Shown: positions 43,433 through 52,158 of the stretch, in pieces
Numbering within the stretch: position 1 is the stretch's first letter
Layout of the letters: each line of letters begins with the position of its first letter
NCBI RefSeq assembly: GCF_040782645.1
Contig: NZ_CP160403.1
Location: forward strand, 4,685,001-4,749,000
Reading direction: 5' to 3'
From: Streptomyces sp. HUAS ZL42
Lineage (GTDB): Bacteria > Actinomycetota > Actinomycetes > Streptomycetales > Streptomycetaceae
Length of the DNA: 64,000 bases
Translations under genes and position numbers: made by a program
The notes under the pieces: model-generated
What the model saw: the letters and a program-made list of their open reading frames with translations, nothing else
Database searches by the model: none
What the model was told of the DNA's origin: nothing

Positions 43433-46400
43433 TCACGACGGCTCGTGGTCACGGCCGTGTGGTTCGAGGCCGTGCTGGGCGAGACCCGCCGCCCCGCACT
43501 CCAGCGCGATGCGCCGCCCCCGGTTCAGCAAAGCGCCGGCCTCGTCCTCCGGCGCGTACCCGGCGAGGGCGTACAGCGCGCGGGCGTGCTCCAGGCGGGC
43601 GGGACCGGTCGCGAGGAGGGTGACGGCCTCGCGGAGTTCGGGCTCGCCCTCGGGGCCGCGCAGCTCCCCGACGATCCGCAGCACCCGCCCCAGCGTGCTG
43701 GGCGCTCCCCACCCCCGGGCGACCTTCAGCTGTTCCTCGGCCAGGTCCAGCGCCTCGGCCACCCGCCCGGTGCCCGCGAGTGCCTGCACCCGCAGCAGCG
43801 GCCACGGCCACCACGCCGGGTTGGCCACGGCGGGCTGGAGGTGCCGCACGCCGTCGAGGGCGGCCAGCGCCTCCTCGTACCGTCCCTCCGCGTTCAGCAC
43901 CCGCGCTTCGCTCTCCCCGAGCAGCCGCTGGCCCTCCGCGCCCCGGATCCAGCCGCGCATCCGCTCCAGGCAGGCGCGGGCTCCGGCGATGTCGCCCAGG
44001 TCCAGCAGGACGGCGGTCAGGAAGGTGCGGCCCTGTGGGGCGCCGGGTGCGAGGCCCCAGATCTCCGACTGCCCGACCGCGTTCTCCAGTGACCGCCGGG
44101 CCCCGGTCAGGTCCCCGTGGTTCCACTGGGTGAAGCCGCGCCACAGATGCGTGGCGAGCACGGAGAACAGCGAGCCGCGCTCCACCGCGCGGGCCACCGC
44201 GGTGTCCCAGAGCTCGCCGACCTCCTCGTCCGCGAGGTGCAGCACGATGCCGGCGGTGTACCAGAGCATCTCCTCCCCGGCGGCCCGGAGGACTCCGTCG
44301 GCGACGGCGAAGCGGGCGAGCTCGACGGCCCGCTCCCGGTTACTGCCGTCCGACGCGGCCTCCCTGGCGAGGTTGGCGGCAAGCATCCGGGCACCGGGCC
44401 CCTCGCCCTCGACGACCGGGTCCTCGACGGTCCGCCACAGCTTCTGGTCCAGGCCGTGCATGAAACCGCTGATGCGCTCCAGCGCCAGCAGCCCCTGCCG
44501 CTCGTCGCTCAGCCCGGCGGGCAGCTCCACCGCCGCCCGGCGGGCGAACTCGGTCGCCTGCCCGTGGCCGCCGGCGAAAACCAGGATCCGGGCGAGCCAC
44601 AGGGCGGCAAGCGCCTTGCGGCTCGGGTCGGCGAGTGTGTCGTACGCCTGGCGCAGGTGTTCCACGGCGGCCGGACCGTTGCCGAGTGTCTCGGCGCGCC
44701 CCAGTTCGAGCAGCACGTCGGGGCGGCGTTCGGGGGAGGGCGGTTCGTCGAGGGCGCGGGTGAAGTACGTCGCCGCGGCGTCGGGGGCGCCCCGGCCCAC
44801 GGCCTCCCTGGCCGCCGCGCAGAGGATGTCCACGACGCCCGGATCGCCCCGGTGGGGGGCGAGCAGCAGCTGGGCCGCCGTCCGCTCGGGCGGCGCGCCG
44901 GCGGCGGACAGCGCGCGGGCCGCCCGCTCGTGGTGCAACTGCCGCTCTCCGGGAGCCAGTTCGCGGTAGACGGCTTCCCCGACAAGGGGGTGCACAAAGC
45001 CGTAGGGGTGGCCCTCGCGCAGGATCTCGGCCTGTACGAGCGGCACGATCGCCCGTGCCGCCTCCGTCTCCGGCCGCTCCATGAGCGCCGCCACCTCGGC
45101 GAGCGTCGCCGCCCCGTCCCCGAGCACGGCCACGGCCTGCGCCGCGGCCTGTGCCTCCTCGGGCAGCCGCGCGATCCGGCCCAGCACCAGCCCGGACACC
45201 GCCCGCGCCCCGGTCTCCGCGACCGCGCCGCTGTGCGCGGCGTCGGGCCGTGTCCCCCGTGAGTGCAGCGCCCGCAACAACTGCCGCAGCAGGAGCGGGT
45301 TCCCGGCCGTGGCGCGATGGCAGGCCTCGGTGAACTCCGCGTGCGGCTCCTCGCCGAGCGTCTCCCGTACGAGACCGGCGATCCCAGCCGCCGTCAGCGG
45401 CGTGGGCCTGATCCGCACCACCGAGGGACCCGTGGTCAGACTCTCCGGCAACTCGCTGCCGTGCTGCGTCTCCCCTGTCCGCAGGGTGACGGCGATGAGC
45501 ACCGGCAGCCCTTCCAGCCGGCCCGCCAGATACGCCAGGAACCGCACCGAGCCGCTGTCGCACCACTGCACGTCGTCCACGGCCAGCACCAGCGGCCCGC
45601 GGGCTCGCACCAGCTTCCGCGTCAGCTCGTACAGCCCGTTCAGCACCGCGAAACTCTGCGGTTGCGGCCCCGGCACCGCTCCGAACACCGCCCCCGCCGC
45701 GACGGCGGAGCCGGTGAGGAGCGACTCCTCGCTGTCGCTCACCACCCGCTCGAACAGCTGCCGGACGCCCCCGAAGCCGTAGTCCTTCTCGCGCTGGCTG
45801 CCCCTCGCGGTCAGGGTGGTCACCCGTTCCGCGGCCGCCAAGTCGGCCACCTCTTCCAGCAGGCGGCTCTTGCCCATGCCGGCCGGACCTTCGACGATCA
45901 CCACGCGAGGTCTGCCGTCCAGGGCCGAGCGCAGGCTGTCACGCAGCTCGGCGAGCTGGAGGTCGCGGTCCACGAGCAGGTCGGCGCGCCGGGCGGGGCG
46001 GGGCACCGGTCCCGTCGGTCCCGCCCCGGGCCCGGCGGACATCCCGGCGGGCGCGGGGGTGATGTCCTGCACCCTTCGGACGGGAGCGTCGAGGGCAGGG
46101 GACTGGGCCAGGATCTCGGACTCCAGGTCGCGCAGGGCGGCCCCCGGGGCGTTGCCCGCTCCGGCGGGCAGCTGCCGCCTCGCGCGGCGGAGCGCGTCGA
46201 GCGCGTCGGCCTGGCGGTGGGCGCGATAGAGAGCGAGGGCGAGAAGACGCCAGCGTTCCTCACGGAGAGGTTCCTGGGAGACCAGGGATTCGAGTTCGGG
46301 CACGAGGACGGCGTCCTCTCCCCGGGCGAGGCGGGCGGCGAGCAGCCGTTCACGGGCCAGCTCGCGCAGTCCGGCGAGGCGGTCCGACTCCCGGTGGGCC

Positions 46401-46873
46401 CAGGGCTCGGCGGCGTACTCCGCGTAGGCCGGGCCCCGCCACAGCGCGAGCCCGGCCTCCAGCACGGACACGGCCTGCGAAGCCCGGCCCCCGTCGGTGT
46501 GCACGGCCGCGGACCGCAGCGCCTCCTCGAACCGCCAGGCGTCCACCGCGTCGGCCGGCAGCCGCAACGCGTACCCCGCGCCCTCGCTGACGATGACGCC
46601 CCCGCGCGCCCTCGCCTCCCGCTCGGGCTCCACACAGCGCCTCAGATGGGAGACATGGGCATGCAGCGAGGCGGCGGCGCTCCGCGGCGGGACGCCGCCC
46701 CACACCCCTTCGACCAGCCGGTCCCGGGTGACGACCGAGCCCCGGGCGACGATCAGCAGGGCGAGCACGGCCCGCTGCCGTCGCCCGCCCAGCTCGAGCG
46801 GCCGGGACCGGAACGCGGCCCCGACCTCACCGAGCACTGTCATGCGCAGTTCGTGTAGCGACACACAGCGCAT
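43433..46873 (-). CDS. Large SARP regulator with AAA/helical-repeat domains (paralogue)
   Basis: About 1146 residues with the same layout as the gene at 37122: winged helix (RAVLALLIVARGSVVTRDRL, VWGGVPPRSAAASLHAHVSH), BTAD, and an ATPase with an intact P-loop (EGPAGMGKSRLLEE) and Walker B (LVLAVDDVQWCDSG). A C-terminal helical repeat follows. Sequence blocks such as EGAGYALRLPADAVDAWRFE match the other copy closely, so they arose by duplication. The start is uncertain: ATG 46873, ATG 46843 and TTG 46915 are possible, and none has a clear ribosome site. Confidence 0.85.
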   Translation of the reverse strand: MRCVSLHELRMTVLGEVGAAFRSRPLELGGRRQRAVLALLIVARGSVVTRDRLVEGVWGGVPPRSAAASLHAHVSHLRRCVEPEREARARGGVIVSEGAGYALRLPADAVDAWRFEEALRSAAVHTDGGRASQAVSVLEAGLALWRGPAYAEYAAEPWAHRESDRLAGLRELARERLLAARLARGEDAVLVPELESLVSQEPLREERWRLLALALYRAHRQADALDALRRARRQLPAGAGNAPGAALRDLESEILAQSPALDAPVRRVQDITPAPAGMSAGPGAGPTGPVPRPARRADLLVDRDLQLAELRDSLRSALDGRPRVVIVEGPAGMGKSRLLEEVADLAAAERVTTLTARGSQREKDYGFGGVRQLFERVVSDSEESLLTGSAVAAGAVFGAVPGPQPQSFAVLNGLYELTRKLVRARGPLVLAVDDVQWCDSGSVRFLAYLAGRLEGLPVLIAVTLRTGETQHGSELPESLTTGPSVVRIRPTPLTAAGIAGLVRETLGEEPHAEFTEACHRATAGNPLLLRQLLRALHSRGTRPDAAHSGAVAETGARAVSGLVLGRIARLPEEAQAAAQAVAVLGDGAATLAEVAALMERPETEAARAIVPLVQAEILREGHPYGFVHPLVGEAVYRELAPGERQLHHERAARALSAAGAPPERTAAQLLLAPHRGDPGVVDILCAAAREAVGRGAPDAAATYFTRALDEPPSPERRPDVLLELGRAETLGNGPAAVEHLRQAYDTLADPSRKALAALWLARILVFAGGHGQATEFARRAAVELPAGLSDERQGLLALERISGFMHGLDQKLWRTVEDPVVEGEGPGARMLAANLAREAASDGSNRERAVELARFAVADGVLRAAGEEMLWYTAGIVLHLADEEVGELWDTAVARAVERGSLFSVLATHLWRGFTQWNHGDLTGARRSLENAVGQSEIWGLAPGAPQGRTFLTAVLLDLGDIAGARACLERMRGWIRGAEGQRLLGESEARVLNAEGRYEEALAALDGVRHLQPAVANPAWWPWPLLRVQALAGTGRVAEALDLAEEQLKVARGWGAPSTLGRVLRIVGELRGPEGEPELREAVTLLATGPARLEHARALYALAGYAPEDEAGALLNRGRRIALECGAAGLAQHGLEPHGRDHEPS

Positions 46874-46935
46874 CAAACCAGACCATCGCCTCACCGAGTA
46901 CGGATCGCACGGCAAGGGATGGTCACGGCAGAGGT

Positions 46936-47030
46936 CAGCTCCAGGTGGCCTTGAGCTTCGCGGCGTAGCCCTTCGTGTAGCCCGCCGCGTTGGGGTGGGA
47001 ACAGTTGGCCAGGTACTGAGTTGTAGCGCG
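46936..47030 (-). pseudogene. C-terminal fragment of an unrecognised exported protein
   Basis: The minus strand encodes TTQYLANCSHPNAAGYTKGY followed by AAKLKATWS and a stop. HPNAAGY recalls the Asp/His block of SGNH hydrolases, but nothing else of such a gene remains. The rest of 46874-47195 shows no gene. Confidence 0.35.
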
Positions 47031-47195
47031 CTTGAGTGAGCGGGGGTGAGCGCACAGTGTCCGAGCGGTACCGCGGTGGGGCCTGGCTTGCGGGCTGACT
47101 GCCGGGTGTGGTGCGGGTCCGGGACTCCATACAGCGGGGAACAGCGGTTCCTTCATCCCGCAGCACGCGTCGCAGCCGCGCGGTTCACCGACCGA

Positions 47196-48728
47196 CTACT
47201 CCCACGGGACCTCGGACCCTGCGCCGGATGCCTTTCGGTGTACGGGTCCTGCGGAGGGGCCCCGTACCAGTGCCAGCGGGTCGGTGGGGATACCGAAGCG
47301 CTGGCGCAGTGCCTGCCGCGCGGCGTACAGTCCGCACATTCCGTGGACGGCCGGGCCCGGTGGGGTCGACGCCGAGCACAGGTACACGCCGGGGAGCGGG
47401 GTGGCGTACGGGTCCCTGCCCGGCGCCGGGCGCATTGCCGTCTGCCACGCGGACAGTGCGCCGCCTGTGATGTCGCCACCGACGTAGTTGCGGTTGTGGT
47501 CCGGCAGCCCGGCGGCGGGGATGGCATGGTGGGCGAGCACGAGCTCGCGGAAGCCAGGCGCGAACCGTTCCACCTGCGCGATCACCGCCTCCCCCATGTC
47601 CAGGGGTGAGCCGTGCGGAACGTGCGCGTAGGTGTACAGGGTGTGGCGGCCGACCGGTGCGCGGGTCGGGTCCACGACGCCGGGCTGGACGGCGAGGACG
47701 TAGGGACGCTCGGGGTGTCGGCCGTCGGCGACCTCGCGTTCGGCGGCCAGGGCCTCTGCACGGCTGCCCACCAGGTGCAGCGTGCCCGCGAGTTCGCAGC
47801 CGTGCGCCCTCCACGGCACCGGCCCGGAAAGCGCGAAGTCGACCTTGCAGACGGCCCCGCCGTACCGGTAGGACCGCAGGCGGCGGGCGTACCGGCCGGG
47901 GAGCGCGTCCCCGGCGATGCGCAGCAGTCCGGCCGGGGTCACATCCAGCAGGACGGCGCGGGAGCGTGGCAGCTCGGAGAGGCTGTCGATGTGCCGACCG
48001 GTGATGATCCGCCCGCCGCGGCGGCGCAGTTCGGCGGCCATTGCGTCCGCGATGGCCTGGCTGCCACCGAGGGGGATCGGCCAGCCCACGGCATGTCCCA
48101 GGGCAGCCAGGACCAGTCCGACACCCGCCGGGACGGGGGCGCGCGGCGGGGCGATGGCGTGCGCGCTCACTCCGGTGAGCAGCGCCGGGGCGACGGATCC
48201 GCGGAAGCGCGCCCCCCACAGCGGTGAGCCCTGCTCCACGACGCGCAGTGCGAGACGGGCCGCCGTGCCGAGGTCCGGCGGGAGGCTTCGCAAGTCCGAC
48301 ATGGCGGCGCCTGTCAGCCCCTGCCAGCGATCAACCAGCGGGCCGAGCAGCGAACGCCAGGCCGGTCCGTCCTGTCCGAGTCCGTCGACCGTGCGGTCCA
48401 GGTCCCGCCAGGCGAGTCCCGCCCGGCCCTCGTCGAGGGGGTGGGCGTACGACACCGCGGGGCACAGCATCCGCACCCCGTGCGCCGCGAGGTCGAAGGC
48501 GCGGAAGAAGGGCGAGGCCAGGCCCATGGGGTGGGCCGCAGAGCACACGTCGTGGCGGAAACCGGGCAGGGTCAGCTCGGCGGTGCGGGTGCCGCCACCG
48601 ATGGTGGGCGTGGCCTCGTACACCTCGACCTCCAGCCCGGCACCGGCGAGGACGATCGCCGCGGCCAGGCCGTTCGGCCCGGCGCCGACGACGACGGCAT
48701 CCACCTCGCCGTTGGCTGCACGGCTCAT
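47196..48728 (-). CDS. FAD-dependent oxidoreductase (phytoene-desaturase-like) of the RiPP cluster
   Basis: A 510-residue flavoprotein. The N-terminal dinucleotide fold reads VDAVVVGAGPNGLAAAIVLA then EVYEATPTIGGGTRTAEL, and the C-terminal FAD block reads PGVYLCSASTPPGPAVHGMC with GLYAARQAL. It belongs to the NAD(P)/FAD amine-oxidase/CrtI superfamily. It is the last gene of the overlapping run after the precursor peptides; ATG at 48728 overlaps the M23 gene stop by four bases. No carotenoid genes are nearby, so oxidation or desaturation of the peptide product is the likely job. That is inference from context. Confidence 0.85.
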   Translation of the reverse strand: MSRAANGEVDAVVVGAGPNGLAAAIVLAGAGLEVEVYEATPTIGGGTRTAELTLPGFRHDVCSAAHPMGLASPFFRAFDLAAHGVRMLCPAVSYAHPLDEGRAGLAWRDLDRTVDGLGQDGPAWRSLLGPLVDRWQGLTGAAMSDLRSLPPDLGTAARLALRVVEQGSPLWGARFRGSVAPALLTGVSAHAIAPPRAPVPAGVGLVLAALGHAVGWPIPLGGSQAIADAMAAELRRRGGRIITGRHIDSLSELPRSRAVLLDVTPAGLLRIAGDALPGRYARRLRSYRYGGAVCKVDFALSGPVPWRAHGCELAGTLHLVGSRAEALAAEREVADGRHPERPYVLAVQPGVVDPTRAPVGRHTLYTYAHVPHGSPLDMGEAVIAQVERFAPGFRELVLAHHAIPAAGLPDHNRNYVGGDITGGALSAWQTAMRPAPGRDPYATPLPGVYLCSASTPPGPAVHGMCGLYAARQALRQRFGIPTDPLALVRGPSAGPVHRKASGAGSEVPWE

Positions 48729-49612
48729 GTGCCCGTTGCCGCAATGGTCTGGCCGTCGGCGGGGACACCCCCAGCGGGCTCCCGGCCGTCGACGCTGACA
48801 TCGGAGAACACGAACGGCACCCCGGCGGCGACGAGTGGGGAGGGATGGTCCATCAGCTGGAAGTGCAGGTGCGGCTCACTGGAGTTGCCGGAGTTGCCGC
48901 AGCGGCCGATCACCTGGCTGCGGTGGACCAGTTGACCGGGGCGGACCATGGCCGACCCGCGTTGGAGGTGCGCGAAGACCGCGTAGGTGTGGTCGCCGAG
49001 GTCCAGGATGATGTGGTTCCCGAGTACGCCCCGGGGGCCTGCGAGTTCCCGGACCATGCCTTCCAGGATCATGTAGGCGAACGCTTGCCGGGTCGAACGG
49101 CTGCGGTGGTCCTTTGCCCGGTCCCGGACTGTCACGACCCGCCCGTCGCAGGGCGCCACCAGCTCGCGGCCGAAGGCGGGGAAATCCTCGGGCGGCCGGA
49201 AGCCAGGGGCTTCACCGAACTTCGGGCGTGAACCGTTCTCGGGCTCGTGTACCAAGTCGATCGCGAACGTCTGGCCATAAGCATGCGTGCGATGACTCGG
49301 CACCCTGGTGCCTGGGCTGTTGACAGCAGACCAGCGACCGGTGACAGGCGCGCCCAGGGAGCGCGGCGTGACCCGCGGTGCAGCCGGCAGGAAGGACAGC
49401 GCCAGCCCCAGTACCAGCACCGCGGATCCGGCCAGCCACAGGCCGGACGCCAGCGCCGGGGTGAACACGGATGGCAGTGCCGAGGGGCCCATCACGCCGC
49501 TGATCAGTACCGCGGGACCCACTGGGGTGGCGATCCCCCTGACCCGGGCGCTGATCCGGAACCATGCCGGCAGTGCCTGCGGCGTGTCCTCCGCATCCCG
49601 CACGCCGCTCAT
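48725..49612 (-). CDS. Membrane-anchored M23 (LytM-type) peptidase-like protein of the RiPP cluster
   Basis: A 295-residue protein. Two N-terminal hydrophobic segments (about 28-45, 52-76) anchor it, then an M23 domain follows. Zinc-site motifs are HAYGQTFAIDLVH (HxxxD type, near residue 112) and SSEPHLHFQLMD (HxH near residue 250), and a third histidine is in YAVFAHLQRGSAMVRPGQ. All metal ligands appear present. In this operon it may cleave the leader peptide outside the membrane or act on cell wall. ATGA overlaps join it to both neighbours. Confidence 0.85.
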   Translation of the reverse strand: MSGVRDAEDTPQALPAWFRISARVRGIATPVGPAVLISGVMGPSALPSVFTPALASGLWLAGSAVLVLGLALSFLPAAPRVTPRSLGAPVTGRWSAVNSPGTRVPSHRTHAYGQTFAIDLVHEPENGSRPKFGEAPGFRPPEDFPAFGRELVAPCDGRVVTVRDRAKDHRSRSTRQAFAYMILEGMVRELAGPRGVLGNHIILDLGDHTYAVFAHLQRGSAMVRPGQLVHRSQVIGRCGNSGNSSEPHLHFQLMDHPSPLVAAGVPFVFSDVSVDGREPAGGVPADGQTIAATGT

Positions 49613-50193
49613 GACGCCTGGCCCGTGGGAACGAACGGGGACAGGAACACATAGTCCGGGTCGTGGCTCTGATCATGCCCGGTATGTCTGGCGATCAGGA
49701 ACTGAAACCCCTGCGGCGGTGACTCTTGACCAGCACACGCGTCCCGCACGGCCAGCGCCACGAAGTCCCGCAGCACCCGGTACACGGGGAACCGTACGAT
49801 CTCCAGGCCCGGCCTGTTCATGAGCGTGATCAGTTCGGCGCACACGTCGAACAGTGCCTTCTCGCGGCGGCGGTGCGGGAACCACAGGAGCTGGTTCCAG
49901 GCCCGGGGGGTGATCCGCGTGGTCTCCTCCCAGGGGGTCTGGATGCCGTCCGCCGTCAGCACGCGGTGCAGTACGTGGAAGTCGTGCTGGGCGGGCTCGG
50001 GGGCGAAGAACTTCCAGTTCGGTATGAGCAGTCCGGTCCTGTCACGGTTGCGGACACGGTCGAATGTGCTGTGCGGATGCTGGCCGGCGGTGGTCGCGCC
50101 GAGCCACACCGCGAGCCCGCCGAGGAGCAGCAGGGTGAGGGCGCCACGCGACTCCGTCCGTACGGCGCCGCCGTCAACTCGGTCGGAGGCCAT
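49609..50193 (-). CDS. Small membrane protein of the RiPP cluster, possible LinL/CypL counterpart
   Basis: A 194-residue protein with one N-terminal membrane helix (ALTLLLLGGLAVWLGA) and a soluble domain opening LIPNWKFFAPEPAQHDFHVL. It overlaps the HTTM-hydrolase gene by 20 bp and the M23 gene by 4 bp, so the three are tightly coupled. Linaridin clusters encode a small partner next to the CypH-type protein. Its position here fits that role, but I cannot confirm similarity without alignment. Confidence 0.7.
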   Translation of the reverse strand: MASDRVDGGAVRTESRGALTLLLLGGLAVWLGATTAGQHPHSTFDRVRNRDRTGLLIPNWKFFAPEPAQHDFHVLHRVLTADGIQTPWEETTRITPRAWNQLLWFPHRRREKALFDVCAELITLMNRPGLEIVRFPVYRVLRDFVALAVRDACAGQESPPQGFQFLIARHTGHDQSHDPDYVFLSPFVPTGQAS

Positions 50194-52078
50194 GGGAATC
50201 CCCTTTCTTCTCGGTCCTCGCCGCTTCCTCGCCGAGGTCCGCGACGAAGTCAGACATCAGCTTGACGACGTACTCGGCCGTGTCCCTGTTCGTGAGTACG
50301 GAGTCGTGGTCGGCGTTGTCGATGATGTGGTGCGCGGCATGCGGAGCCGATTCGGCGAGCTCGGCGTGGAGTTCGGTCTGGACCGGGTCCTGGGAGGCGG
50401 TGTGTCCGGCCGTCATGACGAGCAGGGGGACGCCAGGGTCCGGCATCGTCCCGTCGAAGGATGTGAACTCCTCCTGCACGGCCCGCCACTCGCGGCGTCC
50501 GGCCACCCACATCCGCGGGTCCCGGTATTGCGCCACCAGCAGTTCCCTTACTTCCCCGGGCAGCCGGTCGACCCAATCGGGGTGGGTCATCAGTGCGCCC
50601 ATGCCCAGCTTCAGCGAAGTGGTCATGTTCGAGAGCGAGCTGCTGAACAGCTCCGCGCCCCGTGCCTGGCGGGACGAGCGCTGGAGCTCGGCGGGATGAC
50701 TGGAGTCGAGCAGTCCGGCTCCGAGAATCTGGTCCGGGAGCCTGTCGGCCGCCCTCAGCGCCAGATAGCCGCCCAGGGAGTGGCCGGCCACAACGACCGG
50801 GCGGTCGCCGGCCGTGTGCCTGATCAGGTCGACGAGATCGTCCACGGCGGTGTCGAGGCCGTACTCGTCGCCCTCGCGCCCGGCGTAGGTGCTGCGGCCG
50901 TAGCCCGCCCGGTGGTAGGTCACGACGGGGAACCGCTGCGAGAGCCCCCGGACGATCCACTCCCAGTGCTCGGCGGTGGCGACGAGTCCGTTCTCCAGGA
51001 TGACGACCGGCTGTGTGCCGTCGTCGGCCGCACCGTCCGGACCGGTGCGGCGGTAGGAGATCGTGTTCCCGGATGAAGCCGTGAACTCCTGCTCGTCGCC
51101 CCGGCCCCGTAGCACCCTGCGGTTCTGGCGGACCTTCTCCGCTTGGAGGGCGCCCAGTCCGGCTGCCAGCATCCCCAGCGCCAGCACCGGCAGGGCGTCG
51201 TCGCGTCGCTCCACCCGGCCCTCGGCCCCGGTGTGCTCGCGCGGACCCGCGGTGTACAGAACGGCCGGGTGCATGGAGACGAACGACCACAGGAAGCGGC
51301 CGAGTCCCATCACCCGGGCGTTGGCGAGGTGGAAGACGGCAGCCGAACCCAACATCAGCGGAGCCGGCCGCCCCTTGGCGAGGAACACGACCGGGAACGC
51401 GCACTCCAGTGCCAGCACACCGGCGCAGACCACGTGCGCGGCACGCGGGTGACGGCGCGCCAGTTCCCATGCGGTCCGGTCCCCATAGGTCAGGGTCCGC
51501 ATCACCCCGGGCAGCGCCCGGCCGCTGCGCCAGGTCGGGCTGACCACCTTGACCCAGCCGGACACGGCGTACGACAACGTCGACTGCAATGCGACGAACC
51601 ACAGGCAGGCGTCCACGACCTGCGGGTTCCGCTCACCCGCCCGGGCGACCGTGGTGACCGACTGGACCAGGAAGGACACCTGGTCGGAACCGTCGGTGCC
51701 GTAGTGGTTGATCGGGTACAGCAGCAGAGAGGTACCCGACAGCACGGCGTTCGCTGCGACACGCACCGGGCGGGGCGACGGCGCCAACAGCCCCGCCGCG
51801 GCACCCACCCGGGCGACATGCAGCGCGCGGGTGACGCCTGGACGGGCGGCGAAGTCGAGCACTTTGACGAGCCGCGGCGACCACGTCGAGAATGCCTCCC
51901 GGTTGACCTCCCAGTTGTTCAGCCCGCCCTGCCGCCGGTCGCGGTCGGTCGTCAGATACTCCAGACTCGACGCGAGGTGCGTCACGGCGCTCAGCCGCTC
52001 ACTGAGTGACAGGGCCTTGGCCCGGCTCACGGACGGCGGCGACAGGACGGCACGCATCAGTTTCGACAACCGTGCCAC
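50174..52078 (-). CDS. HTTM membrane domain fused to alpha/beta hydrolase (CypH-like)
   Basis: A 634-residue two-domain protein. Residues 1-310 form a polytopic HTTM/SdpB-like domain (LNNWEVNREAFSTWSPRLVK, YPINHYGTDGSDQVSFLVQ, SGWVKVVSPTWRSG, HLANARVMGLGRFLWSF). Residues 345-620 form an alpha/beta hydrolase with oxyanion region LENGLVATAEHWEW, nucleophile GHSLGG (Ser near 450), an acid in VPLLVMTAG and the His in NADHDSV. As I recall, CypH of the cypemycin (linaridin) pathway combines a membrane N-terminus with a hydrolase-like C-terminus. Together with the precursor peptides this supports a linaridin maturation role. Confidence 0.8.
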   Translation of the reverse strand: MARLSKLMRAVLSPPSVSRAKALSLSERLSAVTHLASSLEYLTTDRDRRQGGLNNWEVNREAFSTWSPRLVKVLDFAARPGVTRALHVARVGAAAGLLAPSPRPVRVAANAVLSGTSLLLYPINHYGTDGSDQVSFLVQSVTTVARAGERNPQVVDACLWFVALQSTLSYAVSGWVKVVSPTWRSGRALPGVMRTLTYGDRTAWELARRHPRAAHVVCAGVLALECAFPVVFLAKGRPAPLMLGSAAVFHLANARVMGLGRFLWSFVSMHPAVLYTAGPREHTGAEGRVERRDDALPVLALGMLAAGLGALQAEKVRQNRRVLRGRGDEQEFTASSGNTISYRRTGPDGAADDGTQPVVILENGLVATAEHWEWIVRGLSQRFPVVTYHRAGYGRSTYAGREGDEYGLDTAVDDLVDLIRHTAGDRPVVVAGHSLGGYLALRAADRLPDQILGAGLLDSSHPAELQRSSRQARGAELFSSSLSNMTTSLKLGMGALMTHPDWVDRLPGEVRELLVAQYRDPRMWVAGRREWRAVQEEFTSFDGTMPDPGVPLLVMTAGHTASQDPVQTELHAELAESAPHAAHHIIDNADHDSVLTNRDTAEYVVKLMSDFVADLGEEAARTEKKGDSHGLRPS

Positions 52079-52158
52079 GATGCGGACCCCCTTCCTCGGT
52101 TGGTGTGGGTGGTGACGCTGGTCATGAATGCGGCAACTGACACGGGCCGCCGTGGTTC

